Source: Phaseolus vulgaris (lineage: Eukaryota > Streptophyta > Magnoliopsida > Fabales > Fabaceae). From it: 64,000 nt of DNA. Location: assembly GCF_000499845.2 (NCBI RefSeq), contig NC_023749.2:32713837-32777836 (forward strand), written 5' to 3'. Position 1 is the stretch's first letter; each line of letters opens with the position of its first letter. The notes below the pieces were generated by a model. That model was given only the letters and a program-made list of their open reading frames with translations, did no database searches and had not been told where the DNA came from. Positions 31,051 to 44,133 of this stretch are shown here, one piece after another. The position numbers and the translations under genes were made by a program.

Positions 31051-33863
31051 AGACTGACAAGAGGCTAGGGCCCAACAAGAACTTCTGGTGCGAGTTCCAC
31101 CAGTCTTTTGGCCACGACCTGCGCAATTGTTTGGCGTTGAGATTCTAGTTAGATGAACTGGTAAGGAATGGTTTCTTGAAGGACTACTTGCAAGAACCAC
31201 AGGGTGCCCCAACGATAGCAACCCCAACAGGAGATCAAGGGCACGAAATGCCCATCCACGGAGAAATTAACACAATCTCTGGAGGATTCTCAAAAGGAGG
31301 GTGCACCGCCTTCCAGCGCAAAAAATATGTTAGAGGAGGGATGACAGTAGAAGCACTGAAGTCGGACCAGACACCTTAGACCGACCTTGTCTTCACCAAG
31401 ACCTACTTGCAGGATGTGGTCCCACACGACAATGATCTAGTGGTGATCTCAGTAGTGACGGTGGGCAGAAAGGTACACCGCGTCCTCGTCAACCAAGGAA
31501 GCTCGACCGATGTGATGTTCTGGTCGACCTTCAACAAACTACAACTGTCTCTTGACCAGTTGAGGCCTTACGATGGCTGTTTATATGGTTTCGCGGGAGA
31601 CCAGGTCGAAGTGCGAGGACATGTAGAGTTGAGGACGACCTTCAGTGACGGTACGACATCCCGCACCGCCAACATCAGGTACCTTGTTGTTAATGCTCCC
31701 TCAGCCTATAATATACTTTTAGGTAGGCCTGCTTTGAACAGGATTGGAGCGGTAGTCTCTTCGAGGCATATGAAGATGAAGTTGCCTTCCCTTGAAGGAG
31801 CAGTGATCACAATGAAGTCTGATAAAAAAGAGGCAAAAAGGTGCTACGAGAACAACATCAAAACAAAGAGAGGAGTGTGCGTAGTCACCACCCAACCTCC
31901 AAGGGAAGAAGGGGTCACCCGAGTCGAGATCGCTCGGGAGGGACGACCCGAGCCTGCAAAAGAAGTGCTGGAGAGGGAGATCAAGGGTAAGAAGTTCAAG
32001 CTTGGCAATTCCTTAGGCCGAGAGGCGCAGGACCAGATTGCCGAGGTCATAGCACGACACATGGATGCTTTCGCATGGTCAGCCTCAGACATGCTTGGTA
32101 TCGACCCCGATTTTTTGTGTCATCACCTCACCATGGACCCACAGGTCTGACCTGTCCGCCATAGAAGGAGAAAGTTCAATGATGATAAGTGTCAGGTCAT
32201 CAGAGAAGAGACCCAAAAGCTGCTGAGCGCTGGCCACATCAGGGAGATCCAATACCCGGAGTTGCTGGCAAACGTAGTGTTGGTCAAGAAGGCCAGCGGG
32301 AAGTGGAGGATGTGCGCGGACTTCATAGATCTCAATAAAGCCTTTCCGATGGACTCCTACCCGCTGCCCAACATTGACGGCTTGGTAGATAGCGCCTCAG
32401 GGTGTAGACTTCTTAGCTTCCTAGATGCTTTCTATGGATACAACCAGATTTGGATGCATCCCAGGGACGAATGCAAGACAACGTTCATGACAGAGCTCTC
32501 CTGTTACTGTTACAAAGTGATGTCTTTTGGGCTCAAGAACGCAGGGGCAACATACTAGAGGTTAGAGTACTCGCAACCATGATAGAGCGAAATGTCCAGG
32601 CATATGTAGATGACATGGTGGTCACCTCCCAGGTGAAGGACCAGCACGTCACTGACTTGGAAGAGCTATTTACTACAATAGCTAAGTACAGATTAAAGAT
32701 GAACCCTGAAAAATGTGTGTTTGGGGTAGAGGCAGACAAGTTCTTAGGGTTCCTACACACTGAGCGTGGGATAGAGGCGAACCCTGAGAAGTGCGCTGCA
32801 ATCATAGCCATGCGCAACCCGATCTCGACGAAGGAAGTGCAGTAGTTGACAGGGCGGATGACCGCTCTGTCTAGATTCGTGTCAGCAGGAGTAGATAAAG
32901 GGCATCTGTATTTCCAGTGCCTCAAGAGAAATAGTAGGTTTGTATGGACCAAGAAGTGCGAGGAATCCTTCCTCAAGTTGAAGGAATACTTGAGCAACCC
33001 ACCAGTGTTGTGCAAGCCAGAGCTAGGCACCCCGCTTCGCTTGTACTTCGCAGTCACGGATCGGGCGATCATTTTAGTCCTGGTTCAGGAGCAGGACCAG
33101 GTGCAGAAACCAATATATTTTGTGAGTAAGGTTTTGCAAGGGCTTGAGGTGAGATACCAGGCCATAGAGAAGGCAGCCCTGGCAGTAGTATTTTTGGTGC
33201 GAAGATTTCGCCACTACTTCCAAAGTTTCACCGTAATCATGATGAAAGACTTGTCCATACGCAAGGTCTTAGAGAAACCCGATGTGGTAGGACAAATGGT
33301 GCGTTGAGCGGTTGAGCTATCAGAGTTCGATGTGCAGTACGAACCAAGAGGACCTATCAAAGGCCAAGTTTATGCTGACTTCGTGGTAGAGCTCTCCTCG
33401 GCAGCCACGCACCAAGAGGAAGCAGATTTCATATGGGTCCTCTCCGTAGATTGGTCCTCTAACCAACAGGGCAGTGAGGTTGGTGTCATCTTGGAAGGAC
33501 CAAATGGACTGTTGATCGATTAGGCCCTACGGTTTGCTTTCAAGGTCAGTAACAACTAGGCGGAGTATGAGGCCTTGATAGCTAGAATGCTGCTAGCCAA
33601 GGAGATGGGGGCGAAGAGTTTGTTGACAAAGAGTGACTCCCTGTTAGTAATGGGGCATGTTACGGGAGAATACCAGGCCAATGACCCCCAGATGGCCGCA
33701 TACCTAAAGTATGTTCTGATTCTAAAGGAGACTTTTGCGGTGTTCGAGTTAGTACATGTCCCTCGAGAACGGAATGCCCGAGCTAATTTGCTAGCAAAGC
33801 TCGCCAGTTCTGGCAAGGGGGGCAGATAAAAGACAGTCATACAGGAGACCCTGAGGACACCTC

Positions 33864-34942
33864 TGTTGAACAAGATACTTTGATGTCTCCATATCCAAGA
33901 GAAAAGCTTGAAGACCTTGCTGTTGGGTGTGTGTGTTGTCTAGTTGTTTGAAACTTGTTAATTCACTCCTTAAGATGATCCAAGTTCATTTGAATCTTTA
34001 ACCTTTTGAAAAGATGAGTTTTCTAAAATGCTGTTAAAATTTCAATAGATTGTTTTTTGAAACAACAGGTTGTTTTACCTTAGCAGTTTATGAAAAAGGT
34101 TTTGAAAAGCTTGACTTTGCTGTCAATTCAATTCAACCGATTGTTTTGACAAAACAATCGATTGTTTTCCTGTAAACCTTAACAAAATTCTGTTAAGTGG
34201 TTTTAATATGTTTTAAATGATCCTAACTAACTTGGCTCCTTTATTAAATTTGACGACTTGGTGGGTCTATATAAAGGTGGTTTTATGCTCCTAATCTTAA
34301 AAAAGAAGTAAGAGAAAGAGTTTATCAAAACAGTTTTTCCAAGATTGGAAAGAGCTTTGGATCATTCTTAAGTGTGTGGAATAGGATTGGGTTGTAATTT
34401 TGAACTTTAAGCTTTGTAATACCTAGGTGTATTCTATTCCATTCTTCCTTGATTGTTGTATTTCTGTAGTTGTGTTGCCAAGGAGTGTTGTGTGTTCTTA
34501 AGGTGTTCAAGATCAACATTCTTGGTGTGGTTTGCCAAAGGTAGTGTGTTTCTTGAGGGGTTTAAGGTCACTACTTTGGTGTGTGGTGTTTGTAATCTGG
34601 TTTTGATTGCATAGTGGATTACCCAGTGGTTTCTGGGGAATGGATGCGGCTCTTGGTGTAAGAGTGAACCAATATAAATCTGTTTGTGTGATTCTCTCTT
34701 TCCCTGATCTCACATATAACTGTTTGAAGTTGTTTTTATTAACTGCTAATAAAAACAACCGATTTTTTTGACAAAACAACTGATTATTTTTCTGATATCA
34801 TCTTAAAACAGTTTTGGGTATTTGTTTCCTTGATTCTTTTCTCTGTAATTCAGCATTGAATTTCATTATACCTTCAAAGTTTGCGAAAATTCCTCTTAAA
34901 CAATTCACCCCCTCCTCTCGTTTAAGGCCATATATTCTAACA
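33864..34942 (+). mobile_element. Ty1/copia-type solo LTR, target duplication ACCTC
   Basis: The 1,079-bp insert starts TGTTGAACAAGA and ends ATATTCTAACA, with ACCTC at 33,859-33,863 and 34,943-34,947. It interrupts the second RNase H/integrase spacer of the old Tat-type element. TATATAAAGG near 34,270 is a plausible LTR promoter. The repeated 'caacCGATTGTTTTgacaaaaCAATCG' inverted motif is characteristic of this LTR. No internal region is present. Confidence 0.9.
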
Positions 34943-36499
34943 ACCTCAAACCACTACAGACAACACAGGGGAAGTCCAACAAGAAGTCCATCAAATAAGC
35001 ACCTCAGAAGGTGTTAAGAGAAGTCACCGATTGTTGACTCAAGAAACGCTGAAAACGCCCAAGATAAGCATGTACGCGTTATCACGGGAAGACTCAATGC
35101 ATGTTTGCCTAGTTGAAGGAGGCGAATCCTGGATTACACCCTACCGAAGCTACTTGGCTTATGGGATACTCCCGCTGGAACCCATAGAAGCCAGAGTAGT
35201 CAAGAAAAATTTGAGCAAATATGTCTTGATCGACGAGGATTTGTTCAGACACGGGTATACTCACCCTACCCTGATATGTGTGAGGGGTGAGCAGTGCCAA
35301 GCATTATGGCAGAACTTCACGAGGGGATATGCGGGAGTCACATCGGTGGCCGAGCTCTCTCATCGAAGGCCATTCACGCTGGATACTACTGGCCAACCAT
35401 GAGGGAGGATTGCACGAGGTATGTACAACGGTGCAAACAGTGCCAACAACATGTTGACTGGCACAAGGCGCCCAGAGGTGTTGAGATCGATTCATAGCCC
35501 ATGGCCGTTTCATACCTAGGGAATCGACATCCTGAGGTCATTCCCTTTAGCAGTGCGACAGATGAAGTACCTCATGGTTTCCATTGAATACTTCACAAAG
35601 TGGATAGAGGCTGAGCCAGTAGCGCAAATCACAACCCATAAGGTTTAGCACTTTGTGTGGAAGAATATAGTATGCCGCTTTGGAGTCCCAAAACGGTTGG
35701 TGTCTGATAATGGCACCCAATTTGCAAGCCAACAGTTGGGCAACCTGTGCACAGAGCTTGGAATAAAGCAGGTGTTCACATTAGTCGAACACCCTTAGAC
35801 AAACCGGCAAGTCGAGTCTGCCAACCGAGTTCTGCTCAGAGGTCTGAAGAGAAGGCTGGAGAAAGCCAAGGGGACCTGGGCAGAAGAGGTTCCTAGAATT
35901 GTGTGGGCCTACCACACCACTCCCCAGTCCACTACCAAAGAGACACCTTTTAGCCTGGTGTATAGTTCGGACGTGATGATTCCCGTAGAGATCTAGGAGA
36001 GCTCACCATGTTTTCAGAACTTCGTGGCTGAAGAATCCAACGAAGAAAGAAAGGTGAACCTGGACCTACTGGATGAAGTTAGGGAGGAAGCTCGCATCAA
36101 GGTTGAAGCCTTGAAGAGAAAGGTGGAGTACAAGTACAACTCCAAGTTGAGACCTCGGCAGTTCCAGGTTTCCGACTTGGTGATGCGGAAAGCCCATCCC
36201 TACTAGTTAGAAAACTAGTAATCTCCCAAGTGGACTGGTCCATTTTGTGTGACAGAGGCACTTGGGAACGGAGCGTACAAGGTCGAGACACTAGAAGGGG
36301 GGTCGATTTCTCGAACTTGGAACGAAGCAAATTTAAAATTTTAATTCAGTTAATTATTTCATCGTACACAATTTAGGGGACACTCTGTTTTCCTTATCAG
36401 GGGTTTTTAACGAGGTCACCCAATAAAATTTCAGTTGAAAGATGTATCTTTGCAAATATTTTGTACATTGAAGTAATTAAAAATGAATCTCTCCCTTGG

Positions 36500-37990
36500 A
36501 TGAACTCAATTCTAAAAAGAAAATGCACAAAGGATCCATATCAATTCAGAAAATTATATGACACTAAAGCAAGAAACAATAAAAAACAATAAAAGTACTA
36601 CTAGAAGTAATGACAATTATGGAATAACATGACTAAGACAAAACTTGACATGATTACAAAATTAAAAGACATATGACAAAAATAACAACAAGTGAAAGGA
36701 AGCTTAAGGTAAACTCTAGGAAGGAGAATGCCATTCCAAAAGAGCAACCATACTCATATGAATAATGAGTGCCATAAACCTTTTCACAAGCACTTGGTGT
36801 AACAAAAGAAAAACAGCAAGAAAACTCAATATAAGCCTAAAACAGAAACTGAAATTGCAAGAAATTAAAAGAGCTCTTGAAATAAAGTGCTACACAACTC
36901 AACAATTAAACAAGAACACACCTAAGCTCTGATACCACATGATGTGATTCCACTAGCCATATAGAGAATGATTCTTGACATTCTTAGGAATCACCTTGAG
37001 CTGGACATTATTTAGGCATTTTTCTTAGAGTTGGATCAATGTTCTAAGACAAGAACTCACCAAAAACTAGTACCAAATCCCAAACTCATTTGGATGTTCC
37101 ACATATTGTCAAATTGAACCAAAAGAAAAAGGAGGAAAGGCAAAAACACGAATTAACAAAAACAAAACAGCAAGGTACCGAATCAAAATGCTGGAATTGA
37201 AGAAGAAAAGATGAAGAACAGCCAAGAACACAAATGAACCATAGCTACACATTAACAAACTGAAAATGCCGAACCAAAACAACTAGGAAACAAGCTAAGA
37301 CAAGGAAATTAACAAGAGAAGAAAGGAAGGAGAAGAGAATGCTCATGAAGATGGAAGAAAGGTTGGATGATCACGCCACTAGAAGTATGGATGCTCCTAG
37401 ATGAGTGTGCAAGCTGCCACTTGAGGAAACCATGATCCTTCAAGATAAGACTAGAGAAGAAGGCTCAAAAGCTCTCCAATGCTCACTCCAATTTTGAGTA
37501 TAGTTTCTTTAGATAAATTCAAATCTGAAATTTACAAAGAGAGCACCTCTATTTATAGTCTAAGGTGCTGAAATGTAAGCTACACAAATTCAAAAACTCC
37601 CTCCTAAAAAGCTTCTAGAATTGGCGCCTAAAACAATGCATGAGGAAGGTGTCACCTCTTCCTTCACTTTGGCACCTCCTTTTCTACTCCTACACCTATC
37701 TACTAACACACCCCCCCTAAGACTCCTAACTAAAGACTAAAAGATGCTTTAACAATAGAGGTTTCTAATGTTTCCCTCTAAGCACCTTCAAACAAAATTC
37801 TTTATTATTTAAAACTTGGCCTTGCCCTTCATAGGATGGACTTGGGCTTGGGCTTGGGCTTTGGGCTTGGGCCTCTCTTTATTTTATGTCTTCTTTTAAT
37901 TTTGAGAAGACTAGAAGGAAGAACTTCAAGTGTGATGGTGAATTGCCTCTTCCTTCATTAATAAAAACCTCCTTTACTTGACTCTCATCA
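36500..37990 (-). mobile_element. Second LTR-plus-leader fragment of the same family
   Basis: The minus-strand LTR, 1,051 bp (37,990-36,940), starts TGATGAGAGTC and ends AATCACATCA. The primer site TGGTATCAGAGC at about 36,939-36,926 is an exact match to the initiator-Met tRNA type. The leader then continues to about 36,505 and stops at the host element's 3' region. It has the same architecture as the piece at 26,960-28,892. Confidence 0.78.
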
Positions 37991-38640
37991 GGTTGGAAAC
38001 ACCAAGACTGGGAATAGTATGGTTGTTAGTGAGCCTCCCTCTTGCGTGGGAACGCCAAGGTCGAGATAGTAAGGTTCCCAGTTAAAATCCTCCATTGCCT
38101 CTATACGGTAAAGGCGAGGTCAGCTAATGAACCTCTCCCTTGGGTTAGAAACACCAAGATTGGGAATTTTATGGTTCTAAGTGAGCCTCCCTCTTGCGTG
38201 GGAACGCCAAGGTCGAGATAGTAAGGTTCCCAGTTAAATTGCTCCATTGCCTCTATACGACAAAGGCGAGGTCAGTTAATGAACCTCCCTTGGGTTAGAA
38301 ACACCAAGACTAGGAATAGTATGGTTCTTAGTGAGCCTCTCTCTTGCGTGGGAACGTCAAGGTCGAGAAGAGTATGGTTCCTAGTTAAAACCCTCCCTTG
38401 TCTCTATACGGCAAGGACGAGGTCCACAAAGTAAACATCTCCCTTGGGTTAGAAACACCAAGATAGGGAATAATATGGTTCTTAGTGAGCCTCCCTATTG
38501 CGTGGGAACGCCAAGGTCGAGAACAGAAGAATTATCAATTAAAATCCTCCCCTGCCTCTATACGGCTAGGGTGAGGTCAGAGAGAGGAACCTCTTCCTTG
38601 TTTTGCAAGGCAAGGTTAGTATGGTTCCTAGTTATATATT
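37991..38640 (+). repeat. About 150-bp tandem repeats, four copies, in the old Tat-type element
   Basis: Units start near 37,991, 38,143, 38,293 and 38,447 and share GGTTAGAAACACCAAGA, TGCGTGGGAACGCCAAGGTC and CCTCTATACGG. More diverged partial copies run on to about 38,900. This is the positional counterpart of the block at 17,100-17,665, with no sequence similarity I can see. Confidence 0.88.
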
Positions 38641-38993
38641 TTCCTTACCCCCGTGTGGAAGGGTCGAGTTCAGCAAAAGAGAACCTCCCCCTTATCCTGT
38701 AAGACAAGGTCGAGTACAATATGATTCCTAGTTAAAGATCTCCCTTGCCCTTATGCACCAAGGTCGAGAGCAAAATTTCCCTTACCTTTGTTTGACAAAG
38801 GATAGGGCGAAGTCAGAGTTCGAGTAAGCACCGCCTCTACCTTAACACGCAGAAGAAGGGTTAAGGTCGAGCGAGTGGTCAAGAAGCGTGCTACCTAAGT
38901 TAGAAAGGTCCTAAAGCGTTGTTATACTAATTCAACACAGGTAAAGCAGCTAACAAAAAAAAGTAGCAGTTCAAGGAAAAGTAGATTTTATAG

Positions 38994-38999
<6 letters not shown>

Positions 39000-39050
<51 letters not shown>
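39000..39050. repeat. (CA)n(TA)n microsatellite
   Basis: A perfect CA run followed by a perfect TA run of about 36 bp. Likely to vary in length between individuals. Confidence 0.9.
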
Positions 39051-39052
<2 letters not shown>

Positions 39053-39141
39053 CAAATGACAATTGTATATCAGACTACCAAATCATTTCAACAAAAGGAG
39101 TCACTCATCAGCATCAACCAACTGCCCACTAGCAAACCTTC

Positions 39142-40980
39142 TTAGTCAAGCCGATTTGAGAAAGATCCACCCCAGGGTGCAACCTGGGCCATGACATCCT
39201 CAAACCCCGTGGCTTCGGCATCAGCGACGTCATTGGTGAGCTCTTCCTTAGTCTGTTTGAAGAGCTCGTCCTCGTGGGCTAGCTTTTCCTCCTGTTTGGG
39301 AAGCCGCTCATCCTGTTGGGATGACTTCTCCTCGAGCCTAGCCACCTTCTCCTGCGACTCTTCTGCCTTTTCCTTCTCCTTCAAGCCAATAATCTCAGTG
39401 CGTAGAGTCAAGACTTTGGCATGGGCTCCTAAAGCTTCCTGGGACTTGTCGAAGAGGAGTTTCTTCGCCGTCGTCTCGGATTTGCGGAGATCTGCCGCCT
39501 CCAAGTAAAGGGCAGTCTCACGGTGCTTGAGCGCCTTGATCTGAAGTGTGTCTTGGCTAACTACCTCCTTCAGCTTTTGCATCTGGGTTAGGGAGAGACT
39601 AGATGCAACGAGGAAGTCCCCAAGGCACTTGGCTATGTGCTCTTGCAGGGGGTCCTCACCCATGCACTCCAACCTCTCTTGGTCTTGGAAAGACTGCAGG
39701 GCCCGTTGGAGGAAGGCAGGCAGATCAGCGAGGGGCGCACCGTGGTCGTCGCTAGAGGTGCTCTCCCTCCCACCTTCTTGTACCACAAGGTCGCGAGGGG
39801 AAGAGACACTTGTAGGGTTTTCCCTATAGGAGGGGGAGCGATCATTCAAGGCTGAGTTCGCAAGCGCCGCAGCATCGAGTTTCCTTTTAAGTGTCCTAGT
39901 CTTCAGAGGCAGTAGCCTCAGCTACCCCCTTCTGCCTTTGGTCTACAGGGGCTGGGGCAGAAGGGCTAGGGGCAGAAGCATCAGCAGCAGAAGGACTAGG
40001 AGCAGCCTTACCTGAAGGGACACTTCAGCTAGCTGTCTCCTCTTCTCGGCATTCAGTACCATACCTACATAAGAAGATGAAGCGCATAAGAGTTTGAGCT
40101 AAGTAAAGTGCACAAACAAAGAAGCATGAGCAAAAGCAAAAGTAAACAAGTACCATTGTAGCCCTTGAGCGCCTTAGGGCTGAACTCAAGTTTGAGCAAC
40201 TCAACTGTGTTAAACGGTGCTTAAAGACCGGAGAGAAGATCGCACACCTCTCGTTCCGATGGGGGTAGGTCCTCAAGGCATCTGGGCCTCTTGAGCTTAG
40301 GCTTCTCCGCCCAGTAGAGGGGAAATCCATCCAAGAGGGTGGGGTCCCTCTTGTTGCTCTGAACCTTGAAGAACTTCCCCTTGAAGCCCTTGTAGGACTA
40401 CAGAAAGGGCATCAACAAAACTCTTCCAACAACTTCGTTGAAGCTGACCCACAACTTCTTGCCTGGGCTCTTCGCTTCAAAGAAATATAGGAACACGTCT
40501 ACTGATGGTGTATGCCCAAGGCAGTGGCATAGGATCGCGAAAGCCCTAACAAACGCACAACTGGGTGTAATTGGGTAGGGGCGACGTTCACTTCCGTGAG
40601 GAGGGCTCGCTTGAAGGGAGTGAAGGGAAGGCACAGGGAAAGCCTTCGAAAGACAGTCGAGTAGACGAAACAGAAGGGTCTCTCGGGGTCTGAAGACTCG
40701 TTAGAGCATACGGGTTCGCCTATTCTACAAGGCACGATCCTCACGAACTTATCGTGATCCTTCCCGAAGACGCAAGACTTATGATAGGTCGTTTCTTCCT
40801 ATAGGTGGCAATGCTAGCAAGAGAGGTAAAGCTGGAAGTTTCCTCTAAGAGGTTCTTAGGTGCCTAGCGATACAAGGACTTGTACTCAAGGGGAGAAGGG
40901 TTTGATTTTGGAGTAGAGTTTGGAGTTGAGGTTGAAGTTGAGTTTGGAGTTGAGGCTGGAATAGGGTTCAATTTAGCCAT
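39142..40980 (-). pseudogene. Antisense gene (aORF) of the old Tat-type element, decayed
   Basis: The start ATG at 40,980 is followed by a low-complexity Ser/Thr/Pro/Asn leader (MAKLNPIPASTPNSTSTS), then RDHDK-type remnants, FCFVYSTVFRRLSLCLPFTP, a decayed APTQLHP block, SVDVFLYFFEAKSPGKKLWV and GKFFKVQ/LLDGFPLYW on successive frames. Exon 2 (39,849-39,142) ends in a 235-codon frame with a long coiled coil rich in Glu, Lys and Gln. Several frameshifts separate the parts. Orientation is opposite to gag-pol. Confidence 0.72.
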
Positions 40981-41099
40981 CTTAAAGAGAAGAGCTAAAA
41001 AAGAACATTGAAAAAACGAGGGTTTAGAGAAAGGAGCTAGCGCGTTTCATAAATTTGAAAACCAGAGAAATACGAAAATGATGAATAGGAATCGTAAAA

Positions 41100-41660
41100 T
41101 GCATGGGGTGCGTATAGTATATTCGGGTATGACACAAGCAAGTGTTCCCTGGGGGCGCTAAGGCCCATAAAGGTTAGGGTTTCCAGGGAAAGACTGCAGG
41201 CATGGAACGTGAATAATTAGGGCACCCACAGAACAAATGGCGCCGCAACGCTGGTACATGAGTTGGTATCCTAGCGACCATACCGTTAGAGATCTTGCAC
41301 TCCAGAAGAGGCAAGTCTTCTGCCGCGGCAGCGCTAAGCTTGTGCAACGCGTCACAGGATGCCTCTCCAGTAACCCTAATTCCACTAAAGGAAAGATCCT
41401 CATGGGACAGGGAGTTGACCTAGATATAACCTATATAAAGGGTGGTAAAAACCCTAGAAAAGGTACGTCGTTTCTAAGACTAAAACTTCTTTACTATTTC
41501 TTAGCCCAATACTGACTTGATCGTCGAAGTGCAATCAACAAGTAGGGCCCCCTCTGTTTCAACGGAGCCACTCTTAGCTACCCAAAGAGAGAGCGGAAAC
41601 CACCAGGAGATAGGAGAAGCCACCATCTCCCTTTGAAGTCAACGACGACTGAGTCAACCA
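41100..41660 (+). mobile_element. 3' LTR of the old Tat-type element (5'-truncated)
   Basis: Matches 24,373-24,931 with scattered differences, including the ATGGCGCCGCARCGCTGGTA block and the TATATAAAGGGTGG box. The U3 start and the purine tract are not recognisable, so the left edge has been lost by deletion or conversion. Confidence 0.82.
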
Positions 41661-42300
41661 ACGAGAACAGTCTTATATGATAACTACTTGTATATTAGTT
41701 GGCAAGTAGTGAAGGTCGCACCAACAATGCATGCATGTTTTTAATCCATTTTTATCTTCATAATGCATTGGTAGCCTTATTAATATAGTTTTTTCTTCCA
41801 TCTTGTAAGCTATAAATTAACTTTATAGTATGGTAAAATTTCAAACTCCAGTATGTTAATTTATAATAAATGACTCATGAAAAACTTCTTTCTTACTTCA
41901 TTCAATCTACCATAACCAAAGTTTTAATTTTATCATACAACTCAAATAGACTTGATGGTTTTGTTCTTGAATAATCATTAATCTCACAAGCATTCAATTA
42001 TATTCAATATCCATTCAACTACTCTAAAGCCAAAGTTGTCCGAAATCAAATATATAATAAATAACTTATCAATTAACATGATAATCCCAGATCAAAGAAA
42101 ATATTTCTTTACTTCTTGATAATTTCCTCTCCATATGACGAGGTAATATTAACCATTAGAAAATCTTTCTTTCAATCCGTTCAATGACCACATTCAAATG
42201 TATATCATTTATATTTGTAAATTAAGAAATAATTAAATGAATACTATGACATATATATTCATTTATCTGGATTATTAATATCCTTTTCATAATAATCCTA
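41661..42300. other. AT-rich sequence, no gene seen
   Basis: No coding potential and no similarity to the other repeats in the window that I could detect. It separates the old Tat-type element from the Athila-like nest. Confidence 0.45.
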
Positions 42301-43325
42301 TAATAGAATGCGTGAAGCATAACCCTAAACATCATTGGGAGGATATTAAGGGATAGAAAATCCTATAGGAGGCATCCATAAAGGAGAAACACCTTGGATC
42401 CTCTTTTCTTGTTTTCCATATTTGTAATAGTCAACATGAGTGGCTAATTCTTCCTTAATTTGTTCAAACTCTTATGTATTGAGGTGATATTTATTTATAA
42501 TATTCAATTCTTGAATGAAGATTGGTATATCATTTTATTCTCAAAGTTTGACACTATTCATGATTTTGATCCTTAGATTTGACTAGAAAGTACTTCGAAG
42601 CATCTAACCTAATGCTAAACATATTTAAATGCTATGAATATGTTTGAAATGTTAATTGCTTTATAACATCTATTGTAATGATAAAGAGGTTTTATAAATA
42701 TGCAAGGAATCGATATTTAGAAAACTCTCTTAATAATTTTGTATGCGAAGAATTGATATGAATGATTTTTAATTTTAAAGTACGAATTCCTAAATATTGT
42801 GAATATTTTATTATTATTTTATGTTTCCATATATTACCTGATTTAAAGTCTATTGTTCTCACCAATTCATAGAATGTAGACAAATGTGTATATGGATCCT
42901 CGTGGTCCATTGCTGTAAATTGATGGATACGCAATAGATTGAGGAATGCAAATTTCTTCTCCAAGACCTTAGTAGTTGCATGTATTGCAATACTACAAAA
43001 ATGCATCGACTTCTGTTTCATAGCATAATCTCCAAGTGTTCTTTTAGGTTGTGGTGGTTGTTTTTCAGCCATGTTGCTTTCCTCCTAAAATATTTCAATG
43101 TGAAAGATAGAAGTGGTTGAGGATTCTTCTCTAATTTCTACTTGTTTTCTTTTCTCTTTTTAACCTTAATCTTCAGAGTTTCCTTTTCAATCTATGATTC
43201 ATATTACAATTGGTCTTTAGAAAGCTACGCTCTTAATAGCATATAAGACAACTCGTTAAAGGATTATCACAAGGAGTAACTAGCAATAAAAATAATAAAT
43301 TTTTTAAATTATAAAACTTAAAACA
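42300..43325 (-). mobile_element. Athila-like remnant: gag start (minus) joined to an inverted LTR piece
   Basis: On the minus strand an ATG at 43,072 opens MAEKQPPQPKRTLGDYAMKQ, then SIAIHATTKVLEKKFAF and HQFTAMDHEDPYTHLSTFYE, the N-terminus of Athila/Diaspora-type gag, readable down to about 42,830. From about 42,300 to 42,790 Athila LTR and leader sequence lies in the opposite (plus) orientation. The two cannot derive from one simple element, so an inversion or a second insertion is involved. The leader of this gag continues beyond the element at 43,326-53,699. Confidence 0.75.
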
Positions 43326-44086
43326 TGTTCCCGCCGGTTGACCGGGATCGTCTTTGCACGTGGCTTGTCCCTGCGAGCTAGGACACCTTCGTCTTGCCAT
43401 CTGTGAGTACCTGAAAGAAGTGAACAAAGGGGCGCCCTCGCGGCCGTTTGCACTCCGACGATCAAGTCAGCTAGCGAGAAACATCAAAAACTGTACTGAA
43501 TGACTGAAACTGTGTAACTAGAACTGTGTTGCCCTAATTGCCTTGTGCTCACTGTGAGTGCGCCGCGAAGACAACTAGGGTTTGCTCTGTGTATCTCTGT
43601 GTGTACTAGGTTAAAATTCTGACCCCTTTCAAATGTCCCCAGGTTCCTTTTTATACAAATCCAGCATTTAAAGCGCGCTAAAGCGCATTGAAAGCGTATA
43701 AAATGTCCCCTAAAACATTTGATACGTAATCTTAAATTAGCGCGTACCTTAGCAAATTTTCACTGAAAATTTGCTAAGGTATAGCAAATTAGCGCGTATA
43801 AAATGGGCACGTGTGCATTGCCACGTGGCCTTCTGACTTGACCGTTTATTCTGTGCAGAGGGTCCCACAGCGCCGCAACCCAACTTAGGGTTATTCTATT
43901 GTGTAAGCTTCCCTTCGAAGTACTATCCGACACGTGGGCTGACTTTCTGGGTGCCAACCCATGCTTCCCAACACTCACCCTGGGGGCGTATCTAACTTGC
44001 TCTCGTACCATGCACGTGGTTCTCCCCTGGTCATGGCCCTCTCATGGGTCGTATCTGTACCAGGGTCTCCCAGCAGTGGTGTGGAT
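43326..44086 (-). mobile_element. Truncated 3' LTR of the minus-strand Tat-type element
   Basis: About 760 bp match the 5' LTR (46,634 onward), roughly 95% by eye. The part corresponding to the LTR start, next to the purine tract, is missing. Similarity stops at GTGGTGTGGAT, where pol sequence begins. Confidence 0.82.
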
Positions 44087-44133
44087 CGAGTAAACACCTA
44101 GATGAAACCTAAAAACTTTCCCGCCTCTACGCG

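Larger units (their letters stand above)
25003..36343 (+). pseudogene. Decayed gag-pol of the old Tat-type element, split by insertions
   Basis: Gag begins with MRNTRQGASALEGGDN at 25,003 and runs to 26,070, where the copia element enters at ADRLKSPPKT. It resumes at 31,051 with the knuckle WCEFHQSFGHDLRNC and protease VNQGSSTDVMFW, where Asn replaces the active-site Asp. RT has YVDDMVV at about 32,603, after a small frameshifting deletion near 32,565. Two RNase H domains follow, then integrase (HHCC near 35,330-35,450; DNGTQF near 35,710), split by the solo LTR. At least ten in-frame stops (for example 32,147, 32,554, 33,305) show long decay. Confidence 0.88.
24200..41660 (+). mobile_element. 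Old Tat/Retand-type Ty3/gypsy element with at least four nested insertions
   Basis: The order LTR, primer site, gag, protease, RT, RNase H, integrase, tandem repeats, antisense gene, LTR is the same as in the 10-22 kb element. The frame is broken by many stops and small deletions. It is split by a copia element (26,071-31,050), a copia-type solo LTR (33,864-34,942) and two LTR-plus-leader fragments. The left edge is uncertain because the 3' LTR lacks the first part of U3 and no target duplication could be matched. Confidence 0.85.
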
